DNA of 64,000 nucleotides from Flavobacteriales bacterium (GTDB lineage Bacteria > Bacteroidota > Bacteroidia > Flavobacteriales > BACL11). Within the stretch, counting starts at the first letter, position 1. The number at the start of each line of letters is the position of its first letter. A program made the position numbers and the translations under genes. The notes under the pieces were generated by a model. That model searched no databases and was not told the origin of the DNA. It was given only the letters and a program-made list of their open reading frames with translations. The DNA is taken from contig PAHP01000013.1 in assembly GCA_002705205.1 (NCBI GenBank), forward strand, positions 1 to 64,000. The letters are read 5' to 3'. Positions 18,978 to 27,775 of the stretch are shown piece by piece.

Positions 18978-20802
18978 ATTCCAATTTATTGTTTAGCATT
19001 CTATGATTATACTGTTGTTTAATAGCCTTTAATAGGTTCAGATCCTTAGTCTCTATATTGATGTTATTTTTTGTTTCAGAATCAGAAGAAGATGAATAGT
19101 TTTCCTGTGTATTGACAATTATTTTTCCTTCAGATATAAAACGATATTTATTTTGAAGAAAATTAACTGCCCAACTTTCATCAAACATTGACTTTCCAAA
19201 AGCAAAGTACGGTTTATTATAATTAATTAGATCATAAACAGTAGGCATGATATCTATCTGCTGTACAGTATTTGTATTGATTCCTTTTAGTGTGCTATCT
19301 CCTTTAAAGATAATAAGTGGAATTGAATATCTGCTGATACTACTTTTATATGCATTATTAAAGCTTTCAGGAGATGTGTGGTCTGCTGTGATTATAAATA
19401 TTGTATTTTTCATCCAATTATATTTTTGTATCTCTTTAAAAAATTTACTCATTGCAATGTCAGAATATTCTATAGTTTCTTTTATTCCAATATTTTTAGT
19501 ATGATTCGTTATTTTTTGTTTGTAATCATCAGGAAGCGTGTATGGAGGATGGGAACTTAGAGAAAAGAATGTGCTAAAGAATGGTTCCTCTTTTATGTTT
19601 AGATCATTCGCAAAATATTGCATAAATGGGACATCGTATATTCCCCAGCTTCCATCAAAATCAGAATCATTGCCATATTCTTCCATCCCAAAATAATCTT
19701 TGAATCTAGCTTTTTTACTGAAACTATAGAATCCCATTGTTCCTCTAATTCCACCATGGTAGAAAGAAGTATTATAGCCTATATTATTTAGATGTGAAGC
19801 CATACTTTCAAAATTATTTTGAGCATAATCTGATGTTATAAATGGATTAGTCATCAGTGTGGGGATCGAGCTAGTAATAGCAGGGAGTGCTTCAATAGAT
19901 TTTAATCCATTAGCATATGCATTAGTAAAAACTAAGCTATACTCCATTAAACTATCTAGAAAAGGAGTGTATCCTTTTCCATTATTATAAAACCCTACAA
20001 ATTCCTTTGAATAGCTCTCCATAATTAAGATTACAATATTCTCTTTTATTATTAGCTTATTTGAACTATCATGTAATGGTGAATAAATAGTTTTCAGTTC
20101 TTCGTTATTAAAATAATTATAATCTCTTAACTGTTTATTCTTTAATGAATGCAGAATGCAGAATGGTGTGTTTAGAATTAATCCGCTATTCTTAGAGTTA
20201 ATTAGCTCTCCAGCATTTATTGGTTTAATAGGTTTTAGTTGTAAGCCTCCTCTTGCTCCAACAATAAAGATCCCTAATGAAATAATTAATAAGTTTAAAG
20301 GTAATATAGCTGACCTTAGATTTAATTTTAGTTTGTTGTGCGGAATCTTTCTTATTTTAAATACTAACCAGCATTGTAGTGTAGTAAAAACCGTAATACC
20401 CCAATAACTTTTCATGTATTGAGGGATAATATTTTTTGAGTCTTCTCCTAATTGGAGTAATTGGAGGAAATCAATTGTGGAGCGTTTTTGTGTAAATCTG
20501 AAATACTCTATATCAATATTATTTAATAGTATAAATGGGATATTTGTTATATAAAAAATCCAGTTAGTAATCTTATGGAAATATTTATTTACCCTAAGGT
20601 TATGAGGAAGCATTAGTAGTAACAGTAGTGGAATATTAATATATACTAAAGCCGAGATGTCAAACCTTATACCTTCAATAAATTCAAGAAATGACGAATC
20701 TATAAACGTATGAGTATTATTTATGTAAAAAAAAATCCTGCTAGTTGTATAAATTACTAGTAAGTAGCCTAAACGTTTAATATAGGTGTTAAAAAATTGC
20801 AT
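18967..20802 (-). CDS. LTA synthase-family sulfatase/phosphoglycerol transferase
   Basis: Multiple N-terminal TM helices; NIVILIMESYSKEFVGFYN, FFSLSSHPPYTLP, FIITADHTSP motifs of the LtaS family. Confidence 0.88.
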   Translation of the reverse strand: MQFFNTYIKRLGYLLVIYTTSRIFFYINNTHTFIDSSFLEFIEGIRFDISALVYINIPLLLLLMLPHNLRVNKYFHKITNWIFYITNIPFILLNNIDIEYFRFTQKRSTIDFLQLLQLGEDSKNIIPQYMKSYWGITVFTTLQCWLVFKIRKIPHNKLKLNLRSAILPLNLLIISLGIFIVGARGGLQLKPIKPINAGELINSKNSGLILNTPFCILHSLKNKQLRDYNYFNNEELKTIYSPLHDSSNKLIIKENIVILIMESYSKEFVGFYNNGKGYTPFLDSLMEYSLVFTNAYANGLKSIEALPAITSSIPTLMTNPFITSDYAQNNFESMASHLNNIGYNTSFYHGGIRGTMGFYSFSKKARFKDYFGMEEYGNDSDFDGSWGIYDVPFMQYFANDLNIKEEPFFSTFFSLSSHPPYTLPDDYKQKITNHTKNIGIKETIEYSDIAMSKFFKEIQKYNWMKNTIFIITADHTSPESFNNAYKSSISRYSIPLIIFKGDSTLKGINTNTVQQIDIMPTVYDLINYNKPYFAFGKSMFDESWAVNFLQNKYRFISEGKIIVNTQENYSSSSDSETKNNINIETKDLNLLKAIKQQYNHRMLNNKLEYED

Positions 20803-20913
20803 TTAGTAATAATAATTACCATTATTATCATTCTTTGTCTTTGTATAATGCTTAGTAAGATATAATAGTGTAGTTACTAGAATAAGAATAATCGTTATCT
20901 CTTGCCAACCCAT
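20803..20913 (-). CDS. 36-aa single-TM peptide upstream of the LtaS-like gene (not in ORF track)
   Basis: Hand-translated minus strand: MGWQEITIILILVTTLLYLTKHYTKTKNDNNGNYYY*; stop abuts LtaS ATG (TAAATG). Confidence 0.6.
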   Translation of the reverse strand: MGWQEITIILILVTTLLYLTKHYTKTKNDNNGNYYY

Positions 20914-20997
20914 CTTTTTAATTTTTAACAAAGAAAAGAAAATATTAAGTAGTAATTATGATAAAAAGAGATTAAAGAAATTTTATATCTCAAACTA

Positions 20998-21021
20998 TTG
21001 ATAAATATCAATCTAATTGAT
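20998..21021. repeat. Two overlapping inverted repeats in the intergenic region before the EPS locus
   Basis: TTGATA-AA-TATCAA (20998-21011) and ATCAAT-CTA-ATTGAT (21007-21021). Confidence 0.5.
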
Positions 21022-21234
21022 TTAATTTTATGCATAATAATATGTAAATAGTAACAAGAATAGGAGTGTATTATTATTTTAAGAATTAGAATAAATCCTT
21101 TTTAGTAGCAATTTTTAGCAATAAATATTACTCTTATGTATTTGTTTTATTCTTATCATTTTTTCTTCTCTGGATTCTATCTGGAAAAAAAGTGCGATAT
21201 TTGTACAGTTGAAATAAGTGAAGAAAGTAAATTT

Positions 21235-21999
21235 ATGAAAACATATTTAGTTTTAGATATAAGGCTTATAGTATTGTTCGTAGTTGTTATACTATCTTCT
21301 TGTATTACTAATAGTGATCTAGAGTATATACGATCAAATAAAGAGATAAAGAAAGAAAAAGTTAATATAGAGGATTATCGCTTACAGATTGGTGATTTGG
21401 TCTCAGTACAGATAAGTACTATTACTGAACAGCAACATGACTTCTTTAATAAGGAAAGTAGTTCAAATTCACAATTAATGATGCAGAATCCTTATCTCTA
21501 TGGTTACATTATTAAAGAAGATGGTAGTTTAGAATTACCTTCTTTGGGTGTTATAAAGGCTTCTGGCTTTACACTAAGGGAGCTTGAAAGTGTTATTAAG
21601 AATATAGCTGATTCATATTTTGAAAGCCCTGTAGTCAAGTTAAATATAATTAATTTTGAGATTACTGTTTTGGGTGAGGTTAATGACCCTGGAACTTTTA
21701 AAATTGTTGACCCAGAGGTAAATATACTTTACGCACTGAGTTTATCTGGTGATATGACTCAGTTCGGAAATAGAAAGAAAGTGAAAGTGATCAGGAATGA
21801 GAATGATCTGAATAGAGTGTTTTATGTTGATTTAACAAAAGAAGGTGTGCTAAATAATCCTGATTTTATGTTACAACCTCATGATATAATCTATGTAGCT
21901 CCACTTAGAAAGAAATTCTATGCATTTAATAATATAACCAATCTGGTTTCACTAACACTTTCTGTAGTTACTCTTTCTATACTGATTAATAAGAATTAA
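21235..21999 (+). CDS. Polysaccharide biosynthesis/export lipoprotein (Wza-like)
   Basis: MKTYLVLDIRLIVLFVVVILSSCITNS lipobox; YRLQIGDLVSVQIST..., VLGEVNDPGTFKI SLBB. Start refined from 21136. Confidence 0.9.
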   Translation: MKTYLVLDIRLIVLFVVVILSSCITNSDLEYIRSNKEIKKEKVNIEDYRLQIGDLVSVQISTITEQQHDFFNKESSSNSQLMMQNPYLYGYIIKEDGSLELPSLGVIKASGFTLRELESVIKNIADSYFESPVVKLNIINFEITVLGEVNDPGTFKIVDPEVNILYALSLSGDMTQFGNRKKVKVIRNENDLNRVFYVDLTKEGVLNNPDFMLQPHDIIYVAPLRKKFYAFNNITNLVSLTLSVVTLSILINKN

Positions 22000-22002
22000 A
22001 TT

Positions 22003-24348
22003 ATGCAAAATCAATTAGATGATATTATAGATTTTAGACAGTTTTTCTTCAAGGTAGTTAAAAACTGGTTTTTATTTTTTATTTCTCTTTTAGTTACTAT
22101 GGTTATTGCTTTTGCATATAATAGATACACCCATGAACTCTTTCGTGTTGAAACCTCAATATTAATTAAAGAAGAGAATAATATATCTTCTGCATCTGAC
22201 TTACTTTATGACAAAGGTCAATCAAATAAAAGGAGCTTAGAGAATCAAGAGTTATTAATTAAATCTTTTCCTAATGTTTTTAAGACTTTAGAAGATTTAA
22301 GATTTGATATTACATATTATATTGAAGGTAAGATTAAAGTTACAGAGACTTATACGTCACCAATAGTTGTTAAATGCGCTAATAGTAAAGGGCTTAATTC
22401 TCATAGTTTTAAGGTCCAAATAATTGATAGGAATCGTTTTTATTTAATAGACATAAATTCTAAGAAGGAATACGAAAGAAAGTTTAATGATACGTTTCTG
22501 TTTAATGATGTTGAGATGAGTATTGAATACAATACAAATTTTAAGTTTGATAAAGAAGTTGGATTACCAGTAACTATTGTAAAGTTTAATGATATTAGAT
22601 CTCTTGCGCAATCATATCAGAGTAAGATTGTTATTTCTCAAGAAGATAAAAAATCTACAGTAATGAATATTTCAATGCTTACTGAGGATCAATTAAAAGG
22701 GGTTGTATTTTTAAATAAATTAACTGAGAATTATATTAATAGTGAGATTAATGAGAAGAATATTGCTTCAATAAATACTGTGAGGTTTATAAATAATCAA
22801 TTAGTTGAGATGAGTGATTCTTTAGCTCTCATCGAGCAGAAGATAGAAGAGTATAAGAACAGTAATAAAATTACAGATCTAAGTTTAAAGGCACAGAGTA
22901 TATATACCAATATTGTTAATTTAGAAACAGAACTTGCTAAAAGTAAAACAATAAATAGTTATTATAACTATTTGTCTGAGTATCTTAATCAAGGAGAGAA
23001 TCTAGAAGGTGTATCAGTGCCTGCATCATTTGGGGTAAATGATGTATCTTTAAACTCGTTAATTAGTCAATTGATAGAGGCGCAAATCAAAAAGAACATG
23101 CTAATTTCCGGGGGTCAAATAAATAACCCTGCTATTTCACAATATAATAGAAAAAGTGATCAATTAATTCTTAATTTACAGGAGGCAATTAAGACAAGTA
23201 AATCAGCAAACAATTTGTTGTTATCTGATTATACTAATCGAATTGATAAGATGGAAAAGTCTCTGAGTGATATTCCTCATATTGAAAGAGAGCTTTTGAA
23301 TATAGAAAGGCTCCAATCAATTAGTGAGAATATTTATATATTCTTACTTCAGAAAAGAGCAGAGGCTAAGATTACTTCTTCCTCAAATATTTCAGATAGC
23401 AGAGTGCTTGAGCCTGCAATGTTTACTTATAAAAAACCAGTAAGCCCAGATAAGAGGAAGAGTTATGTACTAGCTTTACTTTTTGGCTTATTATTACCTA
23501 CTTTGTATCTTTTAATTTCTGAAATACTTAATGATACTATTGTTTTAAGATCAGACTTAGAAAGATTCTGTTCTATACCAATATTAGCAATTATAGGAAA
23601 GAATTATAGTGGTCACAACCTTCTTTCAGAGCAAAGTCCAAAATCTTCAGTTTTTGAAGGATTTCGAGCATTAAGATCAAACCTTAATTTTATTAATCTG
23701 AATAAAAAGAGCATGGTTTATCTGGTCACTTCATCAATTAGTGGTGAGGGGAAGACCTATATTGCTGAGAATCTAGCGATTGTTTATGCTAAGTCCGGAA
23801 AAAGAACTTTGCTTATAGGTGCTGATTTAAGGCGACCAAAGATTTATGCTGATTTTGGTTTTGATAATACTCTTGGGATCTCAAATCATTTGTTGTCTGA
23901 TAAATCTCTCTCTGAGGTTATCTTAGAATCAGAAATAGATGGTCTTGATATTTTAACTTCAGGGCCATTGCCGCAGAATCCTGCCGATGCTTTACTTACA
24001 GATAAATTTATTAAAATGATGGAGTATCTCAAAAATCAGTATGATATAATTATACTAGATACCCCTCCTTTAGGATTAGTTGCGGATGCTTTGACTCTTA
24101 TGAAATATTCTGATGTTAATTTATATGTAGTAAGACAGAATTACACGAAAAAAGGCTTACTTACTTATGTAAATGAAATGCAGAAGAAAGATAGATTAGG
24201 TGATCTGCATCTTGTTTTTAATGATATTAAAGAGGGTAGCGGTGCTTATGGCTATGGAGAAGGCTATGGCTATGGCTATGGCTATGGCTATGGTTATGGC
24301 AATAGTTATGGTTATTCACAAGGAGGTGAGTATTTTGAGAATGATTAA
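22003..24348 (+). CDS. Polysaccharide co-polymerase with tyrosine autokinase domain (Wzc-like)
   Basis: Wzz-like TM/periplasmic region; Walker A SSISGEGKTYIAENLA, Walker A' LIGADLRRPK, DIIILDTPPLG; Tyr/Gly-rich C-terminus. Confidence 0.93.
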   Translation: MQNQLDDIIDFRQFFFKVVKNWFLFFISLLVTMVIAFAYNRYTHELFRVETSILIKEENNISSASDLLYDKGQSNKRSLENQELLIKSFPNVFKTLEDLRFDITYYIEGKIKVTETYTSPIVVKCANSKGLNSHSFKVQIIDRNRFYLIDINSKKEYERKFNDTFLFNDVEMSIEYNTNFKFDKEVGLPVTIVKFNDIRSLAQSYQSKIVISQEDKKSTVMNISMLTEDQLKGVVFLNKLTENYINSEINEKNIASINTVRFINNQLVEMSDSLALIEQKIEEYKNSNKITDLSLKAQSIYTNIVNLETELAKSKTINSYYNYLSEYLNQGENLEGVSVPASFGVNDVSLNSLISQLIEAQIKKNMLISGGQINNPAISQYNRKSDQLILNLQEAIKTSKSANNLLLSDYTNRIDKMEKSLSDIPHIERELLNIERLQSISENIYIFLLQKRAEAKITSSSNISDSRVLEPAMFTYKKPVSPDKRKSYVLALLFGLLLPTLYLLISEILNDTIVLRSDLERFCSIPILAIIGKNYSGHNLLSEQSPKSSVFEGFRALRSNLNFINLNKKSMVYLVTSSISGEGKTYIAENLAIVYAKSGKRTLLIGADLRRPKIYADFGFDNTLGISNHLLSDKSLSEVILESEIDGLDILTSGPLPQNPADALLTDKFIKMMEYLKNQYDIIILDTPPLGLVADALTLMKYSDVNLYVVRQNYTKKGLLTYVNEMQKKDRLGDLHLVFNDIKEGSGAYGYGEGYGYGYGYGYGYGNSYGYSQGGEYFEND
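24262..24297 (+). repeat. Hexanucleotide GGCTAT tandem repeat in wzc tyrosine tail
   Basis: Five perfect GGCTAT units plus GGTTAT, encoding (GY)n. Confidence 0.9.
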
Positions 24349-24365
24349 GTGTAAAATCAAAAAGC

Positions 24366-25235
24366 ATGATTTATAATAAACCTAAAGTAATTGCAGAGAT
24401 TGGATGTAACCATAAAGGAAATATTGATATTGCTAAGCAATTATTGAAGGTTGCTGCTGATAGTGGAGTTAAAGTTGCAAAATTTCAAAAAAGAAATAAT
24501 AAGGAGTTACTTACAGAACAGCAGTATGGTTCTCCTCATCCGAATCCTATAAATTCATATGGAGATACTTATGGCGCACATAGAGAATTCTTAGAGTTTG
24601 ATCTTGCCCAGCATCAAGAATTAAAGGAATATGCTGAGAGTTTGAATCTTATTTATTCTACATCTGTTTGGGACATCACTTCTGCTAAGGAAATTATATG
24701 TCTTAATCCAGAACTTATAAAAGTTCCATCTGCTTGTAATAATCATTTTGACATGCTAAAAGTATTAAGAGATGAGTATAATGGTGAAGTTCATGTTTCT
24801 TTTGGAATGACAACTAAAAATGAGGAAGAAGATATTGTTGCATTCTTTGAAGAAAATGATCAAGCAAGAAGATTAGTGCTTTATTCTTGTACTTCTGGAT
24901 ATCCCGTTCCATTTAATAATATCTGTATGCTAGAGATTATTAGAATAAAAGAGAAGTTTCAGAATAGAGTTAAATCAATTGGTTTTTCTGGTCATCATTT
25001 AGGAATCGCAGTTGATATAGCTGCATATACTTTAGGAGCAGAATGGATTGAAAGACATTTTACTTTAGATAGAACTTGGAAAGGAACTGATCACTCTGCT
25101 TCCTTAGAACCAACAGGTCTTAGAAAATTATCTAGAGATTTAAAAGCTACATATCAAGCTCTTTCGTATAAGAAAGTAGAAATTTTAGATATTGAGAAAG
25201 TACAAAGAGAAAAACTTAAATTTAGAAAAAGATGA
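24366..25235 (+). CDS. N-acetylneuraminate/nonulosonate synthase family protein (NeuB-like, SAF domain apparently absent)
   Basis: KVIAEIGCNHKGNIDIAKQLL, KVAKFQKR, GTDHSASLEPTGL; only 289 aa, ending soon after the TIM-barrel. Confidence 0.88.
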   Translation: MIYNKPKVIAEIGCNHKGNIDIAKQLLKVAADSGVKVAKFQKRNNKELLTEQQYGSPHPNPINSYGDTYGAHREFLEFDLAQHQELKEYAESLNLIYSTSVWDITSAKEIICLNPELIKVPSACNNHFDMLKVLRDEYNGEVHVSFGMTTKNEEEDIVAFFEENDQARRLVLYSCTSGYPVPFNNICMLEIIRIKEKFQNRVKSIGFSGHHLGIAVDIAAYTLGAEWIERHFTLDRTWKGTDHSASLEPTGLRKLSRDLKATYQALSYKKVEILDIEKVQREKLKFRKR

Positions 25236-26374
25236 GTGTAATTGCATTTGTGCCTGCTAGAGGTGGTAGTAAATCAATTCCAGAGAAGAATATTCAATCT
25301 TTTTGTGGCAAGCCGCTTATTTATTGGAATCTACATGAACTTCAAAGGTCTGATGTAGACAAGATAGTAGTTGCTACTGATTCAGAGAGGATAAAATCAG
25401 TTGTAGAATCATTTAACTTTCCAAAGGTAATGGTTTATGATAGAGATCCTGAGAATTCTCAGGATACTTCTTCTACAGAGTCCGTGATGCTAGAATATAT
25501 TGATTATTCTAATTTATTAGATTCTGATGTGTTTATATTAGTACAGGTGACTTCCCCTTTTACTCAAGCTATTCATTTTAATGAGGGCTTAGAATTGTTT
25601 AAATCTCATGATTCAATACTTTCTTGTTGTGTTTCTAGAAGATTTATTTGGAGAGAAGATGGGAAGGCTTTGAATTATGATATTTATAATAGACCAAGAA
25701 GACAAGACCATAAAGGTCATCTAATTGAAAATGGTGCATTTTATATAAGTTCAGTTGCTAAGATTATAGAAAAAGAGACTAGAATTTCTGGTAATATTGG
25801 TCTTTATGAGATGCCTGAATATACATCTGTAGAGATTGATGAAGTAGAAGATTGGATTGTTGCTGAATCCTTAATGAAGAGGTTGGTTTTAGATCAGAGA
25901 GATCGAGACTTTTCAGATATTAAAATATTACTTTCTGATGTAGATGGGGTGCTTACAGATGCAGGTATGTATTACACAGAAGATGGAGATGAATTTAAGA
26001 AATTTTGCACTTATGATGGTATGGGAATGCAACTTCTACAGAATTATGGCATTAAAGTAGGAATACTTACTAGTGAAGATAAACAGTTAAATAGAAGAAG
26101 GGCTCAGAAGCTTAAATTAGATTTTGATTTTCATGGGGCTACAGATAAATTGCAAATTGTAAAAGATTTATGTAAAAGCGAGCACATTACATTAAATGAG
26201 GTTGCATATATTGGTGATGATGTGAATTGCTTTGAACTTTTATCTAATGTTGGTGTTGCTGCATGTCCTAGCAATGCTATGCAAAAAATCAAATCTATTC
26301 CAAATATAATACAACTAAGTAAAAAAGGAGGACAAGGTGTTGTACGAGAGTTAGTTGAATTAATTCTTCTATAA
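25232..26374 (+). CDS. Bifunctional acylneuraminate cytidylyltransferase + KdsC-like HAD phosphatase fusion
   Basis: N-terminal IAFVPARGGSKSIPEKN...LVQVTSPF (NeuA); C-terminal ILLSDVDGVLTDAGMYY...GILTSE...VAYIGDDVNC (HAD type C0). Confidence 0.92.
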   Translation: MSVIAFVPARGGSKSIPEKNIQSFCGKPLIYWNLHELQRSDVDKIVVATDSERIKSVVESFNFPKVMVYDRDPENSQDTSSTESVMLEYIDYSNLLDSDVFILVQVTSPFTQAIHFNEGLELFKSHDSILSCCVSRRFIWREDGKALNYDIYNRPRRQDHKGHLIENGAFYISSVAKIIEKETRISGNIGLYEMPEYTSVEIDEVEDWIVAESLMKRLVLDQRDRDFSDIKILLSDVDGVLTDAGMYYTEDGDEFKKFCTYDGMGMQLLQNYGIKVGILTSEDKQLNRRRAQKLKLDFDFHGATDKLQIVKDLCKSEHITLNEVAYIGDDVNCFELLSNVGVAACPSNAMQKIKSIPNIIQLSKKGGQGVVRELVELILL

Positions 26375-27771
26375 TGGATTTTAATTCTGATGATTTATTG
26401 GAATTGAAGAAGTATCTAGATGTGAATAGTATTCCAAAAGAAAAGATTTGTATTGTTGGATCTGCTACTTTATCATTAATTGGAATAAGAGAGCATAATG
26501 ATATAGATATTGTATTGCATTCTGATGTGTCTGCAAGATTATCATATCACCCATTTATCGATAGAGTTGATAAACCTTGGAGTACATTATTTTCTGATGA
26601 TATTTTAGTAGAAAATCCGGATTTCCATATAATTTTTAAAGGGTTTAAATTTGTGATACCTGAGCTTATTTATCATAGAAAATATTGGCATAATAGAATT
26701 AAAGATGCTAATGATATTTTAGAATTAAATGAATATGCAAAGATGCATAATGATTGGCAATGGGGGTTAATAAATAACTATCTCCCTAAAAAACATTTCC
26801 TTAAAAGATTTATAAAAAGATTTTTCAGTAAGCTAAGTTCCTATAGTAAATTAAAGAATTTTTTTTATAGTAATAATCCTATTCATCCTGATTGCTTTCA
26901 AGTTATTCCAACTAACTTTTTATTGTCTAAACAATATGTAAATAATCAATTTAATCGTTTTGATATTATTGTGAGATATAATGCGATTCATTCATATTTA
27001 AATGATGATAATTTAGGTATAGATGTATATAAAAGGATGCAGGAGCAAAGAGGTGGTTCTGTATATAAGAATCCTTGGAAGCACTTTAAGTTATTAATTG
27101 ACAATTATAGATCTGTAGGCTTTTCATCAGATTGCCCTGTCTTCGTTAACCATGATCTTCATATTATAGATGGAGCTCATAGATTAGCTTGTGCTTTATA
27201 TTTTAAGAGCCCTTTTGTTTATGTAAAAGTAAATCGTAATTCTGGTTATGCTAATTATGGTTTAGACTGGTTTAAGAAATTAAGTTTTACTACTGAAGAG
27301 ATTTTATTTTTATCAAAAAAGAAGCAAGATATTTTTACCGAGAACTTTCTGTACTTTCACGTTATTCTTTGGCCATCTGTTTCGAAATATTTTGACGAGA
27401 TATCTAATCATATTAATAATCAATATAGGATTCTTGAATCTAAAAAATTTAGTAGCATAAAAAACCTAAATATTTTCATAGAAAGACTATATAAGATTGA
27501 TGATATAAAGGATTGGAAGGTTAATATGAAGATAAAAGGATTGTCCTCTTATAAACAAGATATAAGAGTATTGAAAATAGATATTCCAGAGCCTGATTTT
27601 AGAAGAAAAATGAACGATAAATTAATTTCACAAAAGGTTGAGCGACTTAAGAGAGAAATTAGAGAGAAATACTCTAGTAAGATTAATAACTATTTTCATG
27701 ATATTATTATTCATATTGGAGATAACTATGAACATAGTAGGCAATCATCTAACTTAGAAATTGAAGTTTAA
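26374..27771 (+). CDS. Multidomain protein: nucleotidyltransferase-like N-terminus, ParB/Srx-like 'DGAHRL' middle region, uncharacterised C-terminus
   Basis: IVGSATLSLIGIREHNDIDIVL (NTase-like GS...DxD); FVNHDLHIIDGAHRLACALYF; C-terminal IIIHIGDNYEHSRQ. Confidence 0.6.
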   Translation: MDFNSDDLLELKKYLDVNSIPKEKICIVGSATLSLIGIREHNDIDIVLHSDVSARLSYHPFIDRVDKPWSTLFSDDILVENPDFHIIFKGFKFVIPELIYHRKYWHNRIKDANDILELNEYAKMHNDWQWGLINNYLPKKHFLKRFIKRFFSKLSSYSKLKNFFYSNNPIHPDCFQVIPTNFLLSKQYVNNQFNRFDIIVRYNAIHSYLNDDNLGIDVYKRMQEQRGGSVYKNPWKHFKLLIDNYRSVGFSSDCPVFVNHDLHIIDGAHRLACALYFKSPFVYVKVNRNSGYANYGLDWFKKLSFTTEEILFLSKKKQDIFTENFLYFHVILWPSVSKYFDEISNHINNQYRILESKKFSSIKNLNIFIERLYKIDDIKDWKVNMKIKGLSSYKQDIRVLKIDIPEPDFRRKMNDKLISQKVERLKREIREKYSSKINNYFHDIIIHIGDNYEHSRQSSNLEIEV

Positions 27772-27775
27772 GGAG

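Noticed and set aside
21120-21234. Upstream extension of wza (MYLFYSYHFFFSGFYLEKKCDICTVE...)
   Set aside because: Lipoprotein signal begins at MKTYLVLDIRLIVLFVVVILSSC (21235); the extension looks non-coding.
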